In this document: positions 14,301 through 23,409 of the stretch, one piece after another | Position numbering within the stretch: the stretch's first letter is position 1 | How the letters are laid out: every line of letters starts with the position of its first letter | Source of the DNA: Agelas oroides | Taxonomy: Eukaryota > Porifera > Demospongiae > Agelasida > Agelasidae | Length of the DNA: 64,000 nt | NCBI GenBank assembly: GCA_949130485.1 | Contig: OX422183.1 | Span: 23,481,702 to 23,545,701, forward strand | Direction of reading: 5' to 3' | The notes under the pieces: generated by a model | The model's input: only the letters and a program-made list of their open reading frames with translations | Database searches by the model: none | What the model was told of the DNA's origin: nothing | Position numbers and translations under genes: made by a program

Positions 14301-16252
14301 GTACTAAAAATAGTAACACACACTATGCATGCTGCGTAACAGAAGCTATTGTTAAACGAACAGGAAGATTGTCTGTCACCAACTTGACCTCAGAAATTAA
14401 CGTTTCGACTAAATGCTCATTGAAAGTCTTGTTGCTACAGCACACAACCGGGTTTTCTAATCTTAGTACAGTTCAGCACTTTTGCTCAGACTATGTATGG
14501 GCTTCTATTGAGTTACACACTCTTGCCCGTTCTTATGGTGCTCTTGGTATATGTGGATGGGTGGTTAATGGATGAATAGGTGGGATCAACACAGTGACTT
14601 CATTTACATTTGTGTAGCATGTAGGTGAGATGAAAGTGAATGTAAACACATATGTGACAGTCCCGTGTAGAAATCGAAGGTTATTCCATCCCATATTTCG
14701 ATCGCATCACCATCATGGCTTTTATAATTTAAGCTTTAGTTTAGTGATCACAATGAATAGTTCTCAGTCTGCATGTGTAGTGATATGGAATAATTTTTCC
14801 CTCTCATCACTGATTGTACAAGTTATCACACTAGCTCTTTTGTGGAGGAGGTACCAACAGACTCTGTAAACTTCTTGTAGTACATGACCAAAAATGTTTC
14901 TGACAGCTACAGTCAAGTTGCCAGGAGTGATAATTATTCACCTCATGTTAATCCATCAACTCTGTTAGAGGGCGACTAATTGCAGATTCACTTATATTAT
15001 ATAGAAAACAGGGAGGCATATAAGCAAGCAGATATGGCACTCTTATCAACAAAATACAGATAAAAGTGCATGTTTGTTTTGCTTGTGCAGGTGTGTGCAC
15101 TTACTGGCAGCACTGAGCCAGCAGCCATCTTGTGTGGAGAAGGTCTCCTCTCTACTGCCAGTTGTGGCTGATGCTACACGACACAAAGAATACTCTCAGC
15201 ACTACAATTTCCTGGAAACAGTTCTCAAGCAGGTCAGTGACACCTGGCTGACACGTGCATGCACCTGTAGCTATACCTTCAGCTAACGGTATGCTACTTT
15301 ATATGCACGTAGTATCACACCTGATTTATTACAAAGCCATATTGAAGCTTCACTTAACAAAGCATTTGTTACTTGCAGTGCTGAAGCCACACTGTCAAAG
15401 TACAATGGTTGTTTTAACAAAGTATTTAATTGTATGACTATCCTTCCTTTGGCAATTCAAATAAATCTACAATGTTTATAAGAAAAATGGTGGGAGGGTA
15501 ATAAAGTTTACTCAAGTGTTCACTAAATTATGTATTCGAAGTCCCGTATTGTTGATTAGCATACCTGCAACTATACAGTAAGAAAAATTACTTTGCTAAA
15601 AATGACAGTTTTGCAAAGAAGGCCTCATTACATGCATTGACATACCTGGACACCAGCCTGACGTCTTTATGAAGATTGAGACTTTTCAGCATTAATACAC
15701 AAAACTAGTTCAAGACTCCAATGTGTGCTTTGTCGGCTAATACTAAGGTAGCTGGTAAAATTTGTCAAATTGTCATACAGTGATGCATCTGTATCTTAGG
15801 TGAACATTTGAAGACATGAAAAATCTCAAAACAGTCCTGAAAGATGACATCTCTTCCTTAGTTGTTTGTTCAGTATGGCACTAAGGCATTTTATCCACCC
15901 ATAGTTTGAGCTCTCATTCTTCCTGTCTGCAGCTTCCTGTCATTGCAAAGTCTCTTGGGAAGAGATCATTCAAAAGACACTTGGAACTGTTCTTGGATGC
16001 AATATTCTATGGACTGGTCAGTGTTCTGGGAGAGAATGAGCTAATAGTTGTTGTTGCTGATGATGGTGACATTGTGCATTATTATAAATGACTACATAAT
16101 ATATGTACACATACACACGTGCACAAACACACACACAGTCATGTGACAGTGTGCTAGTCAGGGCAGCTGCAACTGAGTGTCTCTCAGAGCTGAACAAGAT
16201 GCTAGGTAGAATGATCATGAGGGGAAGAGTGGAGCAACACAACCCACAGTGA
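2301..16252 (+). CDS. HEAT/ARM-repeat protein, 13 exons (5' end not seen)
   Basis: Exons: 2301-2383, 2956-3065, 3635-3737, 4694-4780, 5729-5819, 8921-8972, 10900-11009, 11685-11766, 12774-12861, 14069-14166, 15091-15232, 15933-16016, 16139-16252. Every junction is AG/GT and all phases agree, giving 413 codons with no stop before TGA 16250-16252. The product is helical with HEAT-like blocks: NHAVREAACTCIAELG, then DDSWPVRDAACLACGNF, then NLEDSIPSVRQGAAGAVANV. Later come MYSCGSLAPKM, a proline-containing loop and a closing block LVRAAATECLSELNKMLG ending VEQHNPQ. Similar proteins occur, from memory, in plants and animals as unnamed ARM/HEAT proteins; I cannot name it. The first exon starts two bases into a codon, so at least one upstream exon is missing. 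The introns carry piggyBac, a HIRAN element and many MITEs, but no exon is hit. Confidence 0.85.
3221..3263. mobile_element. 43-bp hairpin micro-MITE (TAGCCTCATTCC family)
   Basis: TAGCCTCATTCC and GGAATGAGGCTA form the two arms. It is flanked by GAACTTCTT (3212-3220) and GAAGTTCTT (3264-3272), a 9-bp duplication with one mismatch. It lies in an intron of the HEAT gene. Larger relatives with the same ends are at 28263-28853 and 62814-63560. Confidence 0.75.
4911..5458. mobile_element. MITE with GGGGCGAGCCTGAGCGAGCC ends, copy 1
   Basis: The left end GGGGCGAGCCTGAGCGAGCC is itself a small hairpin. The right end GCTCAGGCTCGCCCC is its inverse. Shared internal blocks (TTTAAATGAGCGC, AAATATTTCACGAAG, CATAAGCGCCAGAAAT) match 41245-41829 in the same orientation. 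A reversed piece of the right half is at about 27347-27420. Confidence 0.7.
5892..5954. promoter_or_regulatory. Paired subterminal palindromes of the piggyBac 5' end
   Basis: A perfect 20-bp palindrome ATGACGACTATAGTCGTCAT (5892-5911) is followed by a near-copy at 5935-5954, 43 bp start to start. The pair begins 14 bp inside the element end. Position and symmetry suggest transposase binding sites (inference). Related MITEs have palindromes with the same spacing but other sequences. Confidence 0.6.
6195..8357 (+). pseudogene. piggyBac (PGBD-type) transposase, frame-damaged
   Basis: An acidic N-terminal stretch (LTAEEVVGLLDSDEEDDY) is encoded near 6220-6275. The DDE domain starts around 6911 (HFGPTLPIP ... 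VDQTNLFALQ) and runs to about 8085. The three catalytic aspartates are visible: VSIDEAMIPFKGR (about 7350), VYFDNYFTS (about 7575) and MEGVDHNDQLRGYY (about 7905). A Cys/His-rich tail (CHYCHLYRKERHETKWFCRDCG) ends the protein at 8357. Frame changes are seen near 6905 and near 7560, and one near the N-terminus. A CA-rich, non-coding block (about 6550-6840) separates the N-terminal part and may be an intron, since TTTGCAG precedes the next coding stretch. It is probably inactive although all key residues survive. Confidence 0.88.
6652..6694. mobile_element. 43-bp hairpin micro-MITE (TAGTCTCG family) inside piggyBac
   Basis: Arms TAGTCTCGCATGGCCAGA and CTGGCCACATGAGACTA. It is flanked by ACACACACA on both sides (6643-6651, 6695-6703), 9 bp, though this lies in a CA run and is weak evidence alone. 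The same ends and a 9-bp duplication recur at 23293-23352 and 25844-25900. Confidence 0.7.
9199..9463. mobile_element. Palindromic MITE (ATGTGGCAGTCCTGGGTAGA ends)
   Basis: The left arm (ATATGTGGCAGTCCTGGGTA ... TTCCGTTGCGTATTTCGACC) is repeated inverted at 9390-9463 (GGTCGAAATATGCAACGGAG ... CAGGACTGCCACATAT). The arms are about 75 bp or more. Degenerate pieces of the same family are seen near 4430-4500, 5555-5640 and 14648-14715, all in introns of the HEAT gene. Confidence 0.8.
9465..10260 (+). mobile_element. TA-flanked element with HIRAN-like cargo ORF
   Basis: TA dinucleotides (9463-9464, 10261-10262) flank 796 bp. The left end CCGTAGTGTCCCGTTAATAC matches the inverted right end CCGTAGTGTCCCGCTAATAC with one mismatch, followed by runs of C. 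A second subterminal unit (GCGTATTTTCGAAGG) repeats the theme inside the right end. A TA duplication suggests a Tc1/mariner-type transposase acting in trans; none is encoded here. G and C homopolymers lie at about 9520-9532 and 9570-9583. Confidence 0.8.
9661..10023 (+). CDS. HIRAN-like domain protein, 120 aa
   Basis: An ATG at 9661 opens 120 residues. The pattern is that of a HIRAN-like domain: an N-terminal strand with FRIESTVRGHHVYKA, then GEELPVQREVNNIHDDFAVA, then VLKNGNTVGHVPREIS, and a C-terminal strand PCVYIFRGKQKHLDRL. In HLTF and Rad5 the HIRAN domain binds 3' ends of single-stranded DNA; here the domain stands alone. The frame is open upstream to 9436, but the ATG at 9661 is where the recognisable fold begins. 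The ORF sits fully inside a TA-flanked element and has no stop or frameshift, unlike most transposon ORFs nearby. It could be a live cargo gene or a host gene caught between repeats. The HIRAN call is from memory of the core N.hDpfAVAV...G..vGhvPr. Confidence 0.7.
   Translation: MATTFRIESTVRGHHVYKAAWSPYIGEELPVQREVNNIHDDFAVAVLKNGNTVGHVPREISRVCWYFLHKSGSEMTCIVNGDRRRSEVDGKGLVVPCVYIFRGKQKHLDRLINLFAKLAA
10677..10730 (+). repeat. 54-bp direct repeat, copy 1
   Basis: GGCAAAAAATTATCATTGCA through GACCATTGAGCTTT is identical, base for base as far as I can read, to 11941-11994. The copies sit in adjacent introns of the HEAT gene, on each side of exon 10900-11009. Copy 1 is followed by a degenerate TAGCCTCG-family fragment (to about 10834). 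Confidence 0.85.
11941..11994 (+). repeat. 54-bp direct repeat, copy 2
   Basis: Identical to 10677-10730. The preceding 11850-11935 block is an inverted relative of about 4570-4670 (CCCCCTAC..TTTGG.CCAATTTC.TGTAT.GGGTCAA), so copy 2 is probably part of a larger dispersed element. Confidence 0.85.
12049..12393. mobile_element. Palindromic MITE with GGACTC-rich ends
   Basis: The left arm (GTCTCACGGACTCAGGGACT ... TTTTACGGCCAGAATGCT) is inverted at about 12325-12393 (AGCATTCCAGCCATAAAATT ... GAGTCCACGAGTCCG). The termini hold short tandem GGACTC / GAGTCC units. Confidence 0.7.
13281..13861. mobile_element. MITE with CCGTAAAATCGGGATATTAA ends
   Basis: The left end CCGTAAAATCGGGATATTAA and inverted right end CCGTAAAATCGGGATAAGAG bound 581 bp. 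The left flank is TA, the right flank CA. Inside each end GGTGCCTATTTTCGAA / GGGTGCTTATTTT units repeat. The architecture resembles the HIRAN element (CCGTA end, then repeated GTATTTTCGAA), so both may use the same TA-targeting transposase. It sits in a HEAT gene intron. Confidence 0.75.
15390..15609. mobile_element. MITE, CACTGT(C/A)AAA family
   Basis: Begins CACTGTCAAAG, ends TGACAGT. Internal blocks (TGACTATCCTTCC, GGGAGG.TA.TAAAGTTTACTCA) match 26150-26403. Right-half remnants are at 32103-32241. It lies in a HEAT gene intron. Confidence 0.6.
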
Positions 16253-16327
16253 GAACTGTACACTGCTTGCAATGGGGGGCTATAGCACTGGAGTCAAACT
16301 CCACTTGAAGACTTATGAAAATTGAGA

Positions 16328-16333
16328 AATAAA
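16328..16333 (+). promoter_or_regulatory. Polyadenylation signal of the HEAT gene
   Basis: AATAAA about 75 nt after the TGA at 16250-16252, with no other gene between. Consistent with a short 3' UTR. Confidence 0.6.
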
Positions 16334-16339
16334 TCTAGC

Positions 16340-18650
16340 TTACATTTGTGTGATATACATTATCATATTTTGTTGTGATAAGGCTTCATAAAATATGACC
16401 GTTAAGCATCCTCCTTTACAGATTGCTCACTTTGGTCTCATAAGGATGACATGTTCAGAGCATGAATGTTTTAGTGTTGTATACTGTCTATGCTACAACT
16501 GGTCAACATATAGGCTATAGCAGCTAATAGTATTATGTCGCAATTGCTACCATTGTATGTGTAGCATGAAAATTGTTCTAATTAAACGCACCAAGGCTGC
16601 CCTTGTTCAGGCAATCTTTGTAGTTCCCAAGGTCAACTTCATTATAGATGTACCAATGTGTCTAATTCCTCTCCTTTACCATTACTTGGTTTAGTGTATA
16701 GTTTGCTACCATATGAGAATAAACTCTTAAAATCACACAGACAATGTGACATGAATGAGCCATGCAAGCGTGGCTCCTAGATAGGCATTTTTTGACAAAA
16801 AGCAATGAATCATGGTTTGCCACAACACACATAATGCAAGTGCACAGATATACTAAGTCAGTATATCAAAATTACATGACTAGAAGGTTACAGCACTTAC
16901 TCGTAAGAATTCAAGTTGATGTGGATGTGAAAGCTACCAAATTTCCTGCTTATATATAAATTCATGCAATATTCCCTTTGCTGTTGCAGGTACCTGAACC
17001 TCTATGACAGAACTATGCCAGCCTGATACTCTATACTTACTATGTATGAGTAAGATGATCATCTGTTTCCATTTGACCACTGCACACATGCACAGCATTA
17101 AATTGAAGTACTATGGGATAGTCACGCAAATATCACTGTGGATTTACTTGCCAGAAAGGACCACCCATTATCTATCACAAAAACTGATTTGCTAGTTGAT
17201 TTATTTATTTGTTAAAATCTTTTTTAGATTTAGTAGCATTAGGAAAAGTGGGACCACCTAAGGTGGCATTTAAATACTTCACGCAACACCCAGTGGTCAT
17301 TTTGAAATTGTTGATAGCTGCCTGGCAGGAGTAGGTGCATCCTTGTGTAAAGTCCAAACAGCACTGGGATTTTACTGCCTGTGGGTAGTCAGTAATGTTT
17401 TTCGCAACTTTGTAACTTATAATGATATTCATGGTCCACCTGACAAGGGTAATTGCAACCCACAAGGGACAAATGCTTAGGGCTGGATTCAATTTTAGCT
17501 TGCCCGCTACTTCTGGCCTCATATTCTAGCTATTTACCCACCATTAGGAGTTACCACTTCACCCTTTTGTATACTCCATATCAACTTTTGTCTTGTAAGC
17601 CTGTTTAGGCTATTTGCATTTTTGCAAGTGACATTAAAATAACAAACCTAGGGTTATACTTGGTTCCAAATGCCAAAACCACAACTAACCACCATTCGTG
17701 TAGTGACTATAGTGGATCTTACCAGGTAGTTTCATGTACACTGGAGTGCATAAAAGTGATAATAGAATCACCGCAAGTCCAGATGCTGCTCTGCTGGAGT
17801 AAGATACACATCCAGACAGTCCGTTGTAGAAAGTGCACAACACATCCATGTATCGATTCAACCCATTAGTCTTGCAAGCTAGACACAACCAATCACAATA
17901 TCACTAGACTAAGAGTATACATATTGAATGAGGAAGCGTGTGCTGCTGTGTCCCCCTCCGTCACGATATCACTTATGGTCGCTCTGTATCTCTTCACCGA
18001 ACCAGTTGTCATTCACAGCCACATCAGTGGTATAGGTCTCAACTTAAATATAGATGATCTATCTCACCAGTGCTACCAACAGTGATAGAGTGGGCCGAGT
18101 GTGGTGTGGCAACCGAGGTAATTTAAGCATCAAATATAGGTGAAAGCGATATAGTAGGAGCAAAAAGAGGAAGTGAGTGAGCCTACTTGCAGATGTTTGC
18201 CTAAAAGGGTAAATACATTATTATTGGGTGCACAGACTGAGTCTTACAACCAGTTAGTAACCACTGAACATCTGTGGTTACATGCACCTGCTTGTATGCA
18301 ACAACCTGCTTGTATGCAACAACAACCATGATCTTGCAGATATAGTAACCACTGAACATGTGTGAGAGAGTCACCATGCAGCTTTTGTCAAAGCATCATC
18401 TTTTAAGTGTGGTTATAGTGACTCCCTCACATGTTCTGCATGTGGGTTGTCACTTGTAATGTATGATTTGGGCTCAGGTTGCTTATGCGATTACCTCTCT
18501 AGTACCAAAGTAAGCTTCTCATAACCACTGTCTCCTCTGCTTGACTGCAACCAGGGTAACCACTCTGTGGTTAAAACAACCCTTTCCAGCTCATCATTTG
18601 ACCAAAATCTTAACACTTTGCAGAGTTGGAATTGCTGTTGACTTGTACTA
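16340..18650. other. Intergenic stretch, no gene seen
   Basis: AT-rich sequence between the HEAT gene and the convergent minus-strand gene. I see no exon with supporting splice signals and no complete element. A short tandem pair CTGCTTGTATGCAACAAC (about 18289-18326) and an inverted motif GTGAGAGAGTCAC / GTGACTCCCTCAC (about 18360-18430) are the only local structures. Confidence 0.5.
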
Positions 18651-18656
18651 CAGCCC

Positions 18657-19442
18657 TTAATAATCATGCACCTTTGTGAACAACAGAGTGAATGTACACA
18701 CAGGATAAATGTGAAACAATGGCATATTGGACCACCTTCCAGTAACAACAACACCTCCCATCTGTGCATGTAAGAGACTGTTAGAGATGTAAGTTTACAA
18801 ACTATGACATTTATTTTTTTACACAAAGCTACCATCACCAGCTTTTTGTGAAGCACCTTCAATGTAAGCTAGCATCATGTGGCAAGTTATATAATAATTA
18901 TAACTACAATCATGAAAAAATAAACGGTTTGAAAAATGATTTGAATTCAAGTGCATTAGTATGTAATCATATTCGTTTACCTAAAGTAATATTATCACTG
19001 GTATACGTACCTCCATGGATGTGTTCACTATATATATGAAGTATGTTAGCACATGTGCTTTTTTATTCGTACCTGCACAGTATCATCAATTATCAAAAGC
19101 ATTCTTTTCAGAACATCACCAGCTTCATGCAAATACTGCTGCAACCTTGGCTTGAGGCACTTCTTACGATCCTCTGGAAAATCACAAAAGGGAGCTGGAC
19201 CAAAATTTGGGAAATCGTAGCAGATGAGTTCATCGACATCCAGTGTTTTCTTGTCTGGTTCCTCTGCAACATCTTTGTCAGCAAGTCTTGTGTATCTTTC
19301 CTGTTGGAGTAGTGGGTTGCCTTTTCGGCAGCCACAAATGTACCAGTAACAGGGCAGCGTACCTCCATTGGCTTGTAATTTTTCTTGAAATCAAGCTTTT
19401 TAGTGAATTCATTGTAAGAACCACAGCTGTAGTAAAGCATCT
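18657..19442 (-). CDS. Unrecognised three-exon protein, about 136 aa
   Basis: On the minus strand the exons are 19442-19363, 19300-19073 and 18761-18657. Acceptors (TTCAG, AACAG, TGCACAG) and donors (GAG|GTACGC, CAG|GTACGA) are canonical. Both introns are phase 0 and the first is only 62 bp. The first exon has an ATG at its third base (MLYYSCGSYNEF). The middle exon encodes an acidic stretch, then ICYDFPNFGPAPFCDFPED, then a helical KKCLKPRLQQYLHEAGDVLK. The last exon ends KVHDY and a TAA. If the ATG is the start the product is about 136 residues. Otherwise upstream exons are missing. I recognise no domain. The agreement of frames over three exons is the main argument for a real gene; the last exon is the least certain. 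Confidence 0.5.
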
Positions 19443-19499
19443 CTGAATGCTGCTGCTGCAGATGTTGTGTGAATGCAATATGTAGCTAGTGTGCAGGTG

Positions 19500-19890
19500 A
19501 AGCGTGAGTAAAAGTAGCTGCCAAACAATCGAGTTAGAGCCTTATCCGTTGGATAAGGATCGCGCGTTACCCAAGGAGATGCTCAAGAGTTTGACTGAAA
19601 GGCTACGCGGCCCTCTTCGACTGTCAGGCGTGGATAGCATCGTAACACAAAGTTCCTCGCGTCAGGAAGGGCCGACAACCGTTCCTGCGTAGGTAGAACT
19701 TGCCAGGTAAGCTTCGAGCGTTCTCATCTTGTTGACTACGGGGGTAGCACTGCGTTGTGAGGTCGTAGATCGTGGAACTGTGAACTTGTGCGAAAGCGTG
19801 TTCTATTTTGAGTACACGCGGGAGATTCTGCCTGTTTCGAAATTTTGCCGGTTACACGCTCTTCCTCCTCCCTCCCAAATACAAATGACG
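19500..19890. other. CpG-rich stretch, function unclear
   Basis: Richer in CG than its surroundings. A 62-codon plus-strand frame (19504-19692) is open but resembles nothing I know. It may be the promoter side of the minus-strand gene at 18657-19442 or flank of the DIRS element. Confidence 0.3.
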
Positions 19891-19894
19891 TCAT

Positions 19895-22800
19895 TATGCG
19901 CTCTTGATCAAATTGATAGTTTGATGCTGCAAGCCCTGTTCAAACAGGTCTGCTAAAAAAATCTAAGAAGGATTGAACTCCACATGAAAGGGGATCAATT
20001 TTCCGTTCAGCACACCAGCCACACCATCTTTTCCAAGCTGACTGATAAGCCGTGTTCGTGCCTACATGTACTCCATCCAGCCGCGATGAGCTTGGAAGAC
20101 CTCTCTGATACTCCCATATCATTGTGCTGTCGCCTGACACTTTCCAGGCGGCTAACTGCAGATCTTCCATTGGGTGGAATCTGTTGAATGGGTCTGTGAG
20201 CAAGTCCCTTCTCTTGGGAAGGAGTAGTGGGTCGCTGATCAAAAGCTCCAGAAGGGTGGGACACCACGCTTGAGCACTGCATGTTGGTGCTACTAAAACA
20301 AGAGTTGCTCTCTCTTCTCGTACTTTCTGGAGACATCTCCCTATTAGTGCAAATGGTGGGAAGGCATATCCTCCTTTGTCCTTCCAACTGATGCAAAAGG
20401 CATCTGTCGCCATTGCGAACGGGTCTGGCTTCCAACTCAAATACCGATTCAACTGGTGGTTGAGTCGAGTTGCAAACAGATCCAATTGGCATGGGCCCAG
20501 GACCTCCATCATCCAACTGAATATCCCCCTGTTGAGCATCCACTCTTCTGACGAGTGAAGAAGCCGAGACTCTCGGTCTGCTATGATGTTGCTGGACCCA
20601 GGCAGATGTTCTGCTGACAATGTAATCCCCCGCTGGAGGCACCACTGCCACAGCTGGCAAGCTGTATGGGCAACGAGATGTGATCGAGTTCCACCCATCT
20701 TGTTGATGTAAAATATGGCTGTCTTGTTGTCCATTTTGAGGTGCATGTGAATGTTTCTCCTGTGGCGAGCAAAGGTTTTGACTGCGAACGCACCTGCTGT
20801 CAACTCCAGCGGGTTGATATGATGGATTCATTCGCCTTCTGACCACAGGCCTCCCGTTCGCACCCCTTCCGAAACTGCACCCCATCCAAGCAGGGATGCA
20901 TCTGTCTCCGCTATCATATCTGGTGTTGGCTCCAACATTGCCTTTCCATTCCAGTTCTCCAGGTTGTTCTGCCACCAAGTTAGCTCCTCTCTTGCATTCC
21001 GGTCCAAAATCACGACTGTGCTGAAATCCTGAAATTGTCTGAGTGCTTGGTTCTTTATTCTCTGGAGATTCCGGTAATGGAGAGGTGCAGGTAGAACTGC
21101 CTGCATTGTCGCTGTCAACCTTCCTATCAATCGAGTGAGGTCTCGTATTGAGATTGACTTTTGCTGCAGTGCCCACTGACATTCCTGTCTGATCCTTGCC
21201 ACCTTCTCCTTTGGTAGGCTGATCCTCATCCCGACTGAGTCTATCTCGAACCCCAGATACTGAATTCTCTGTGTTGGGTTGAGTTGAGACTTTTCGAAGT
21301 TGACCACAAAGCCCAGTAGCTGTAGAAGCTGTACAATCTCTTGCACCTGCCTCAGAAGCCTCTCCCTGGACCCTGCCATCAATAACATATCATCCAGGAA
21401 AACTATCGACCTGACTCCTTGCTGTCTTATTAATGACATCACTGGCTTGAGCAGTTTCGTGAAAGTGCGTGGGGCACCGCTGAGGCCGAAAGGGAGACAG
21501 AGAAACTCGTACAGCTGGCGCTCCCACTGGAACCTCAGGTACCTCCTGTGTTCCTCTGCAACCACGACTGACAGGTAAGCATCCTTCAAATTGATGGATA
21601 TCATCCAATCTCCTTGTTGCACCAGGCTCTTTAGTAAAACTACCCCTTCCATCTTGAAGCGTCTCTTCATGATGAAGTTGTTCAGAGGTCTGAGATTTAC
21701 CACTAGTCGGAGAGAACCATCCTTTTTTGGCACAGTAAATAGCCGGCTTACAAATTGACCCTTTTGTGGCTCTACCTCCTGGATTGCCTGCTTGACCATC
21801 AAGTTCTTCACCTCCTCCCTGATTGCCAACTGGTCCTTTGTTCCACAGACCATGGGGGGAAACTTCTGTAATGGAGGGCAAACCAACTCCAGGCGATATC
21901 CCTTTACACATTCTAGGATTCACGGGTCGGCAGTGATCCGTTCCCAATTGCAAATGCACACTGGGAGGCGTCCTGCTGAAGGAAGGTACTCCAGAGTGGG
22001 AATCTGAGTGAAACTGGTACCTAGCAAAGTTACTGTTGTTGTGAGAATGTAATGTCCAATTACTGGTTGACTTTTGGCTTGCTGGGACTTGACTGATTTC
22101 TGACACTCTTTGACCATTGGCGATACTTGGGGCCCTGAAACTGAGTGTAGGAGCTGTACGGCTGCTGGCGCTGTACTTTCCTGCTGCCGTACTGAGCAGG
22201 TACGCCTCTTGATAAAAAACTGCGAAGGTCATTTCTGTCATTCACAAAACGAGCCATTTTTGGAGGTGGACCACCACCTCTGCCTTGGCTGGTAACCTTG
22301 GATAAGGCCTTCTCTGCCTCTAGCCTCTTGGTCGCTTTCTCAAGGAATCCTGGTCCAAAGAGGCTTGTCACACTTTTCTGTAGCCAGTGCCTTTAGATGA
22401 GGGTTGATCCTGGACCATGCGATCTTCCTTCTCTCTTGAGACACTGTGTGAGACGCACTACCAAGCAGAACCAGGGCACGTTGAATAAGAAGAAGAATAT
22501 CCTCAGAGGAGACCTTAGCCTCCTTGTTTAACAGGTCCGACCACAAACATGTGAGAGGTCCTGTTGCATCCAACAGTTGCTCCTGGATCTTATAGAGCGA
22601 TTTCTCTCCTCCAAAGAATGGGTCTTTACCTTTCCGCTTCAACTGCTCTTTAACTTCTTGGTCCAACTTAGGTACTGTCAGGGGTTCACAGTTCGGCTTC
22701 GGAAAATCCTTCATAATCGCCTCTCTCTCCGAATCTGAAAGGGATCTGTTGAAATGCCTTTCAAGAAAACTAACCATGGACCTTGGTGGCTCCCATGAAT

Positions 22801-23400
22801 CCTTGGGGCTGACACTGGGGTCAAATTCCACCATCTCCAAAGCCTCGGATTCATCCAAGAGGTCAATTGCATCCTCAACATCATGTGACTTCTCTGCGCT
22901 CCTAGCACTTGAGCCACTTGGGCCTGGTTCCTCTGATTCAGGGCCTGCTCGGCTATCAGGCTGTATTCCTAGCCCTGGGGGATAAAACCCCGGGGGTGCA
23001 AACATCGGGCCGTATCCACATCCGGATCCGGCCGCGGATGGATTGGCGGGGAAAATGGCGCCATCCAAAATGGCGCTGCAACTTGTGGCCAGCTGGCACC
23101 TACAGACTTCCCACTAGGGGTGAGGTTAGCCAGGGCCTCCATGGTTGGTCGGTTAACGCGGTCCTCCGTGTCTTCGCTGTTAACCGGATCCTTGTTCGCT
23201 AAGTCGTCCAGGCCTAGCTTCTGTAGAAACAGCGTCTTCTTTGCTGGATCACTTAACAGGGTTTCGATTCTGTCCTCGAACATGCTTTCATCTAGTCTCG
23301 CGTGGCCACACCCCGTCTTGCGGAACGGGGCCGGTGTGGCCACGCGAGACTAGCTTTCATCCTGCTGTTCGTTGGCGTCCGACGCCATCATGCTAGTCTC
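19895..23400 (-). mobile_element. DIRS-type tyrosine-recombinase retroelement, 3'-truncated fossil
   Basis: Parts in order on the minus strand: a gag-like region (about 23300-22340), a reverse transcriptase (about 21890-21100, with VPKKDGSLRLVVNLRPLN and the FLDDMLL active-site box), a DIRS-type RNase H (about 21000-20400), and only the N-terminal arm of the tyrosine recombinase (to about 19895). The recombinase catalytic part and the terminal repeats of the 3' side are absent. Family assignment follows from the RT/RH type and the recombinase arm. It is broken, with a few interruptions plus the truncation. Moderately old: the protein is still easy to read. Confidence 0.85.
23293..23352. mobile_element. 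60-bp hairpin micro-MITE inside the DIRS gag-like region
   Basis: Arms TAGTCTCGCGTGGCCACACC and GGTGTGGCCACGCGAGACTA form a near-perfect hairpin. It is flanked by an exact 9-bp duplication GCTTTCATC (23284-23292, 23353-23361). This is the cleanest copy of the TAGTCTCG family. Confidence 0.9.
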
Positions 23401-23409
23401 TAGCAAACA

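Noticed and set aside
20007-21182. Long overlapping frame opposite the DIRS reverse transcriptase phase
   Set aside because: It is another frame of the same strand and follows from the base composition of the real coding frame.
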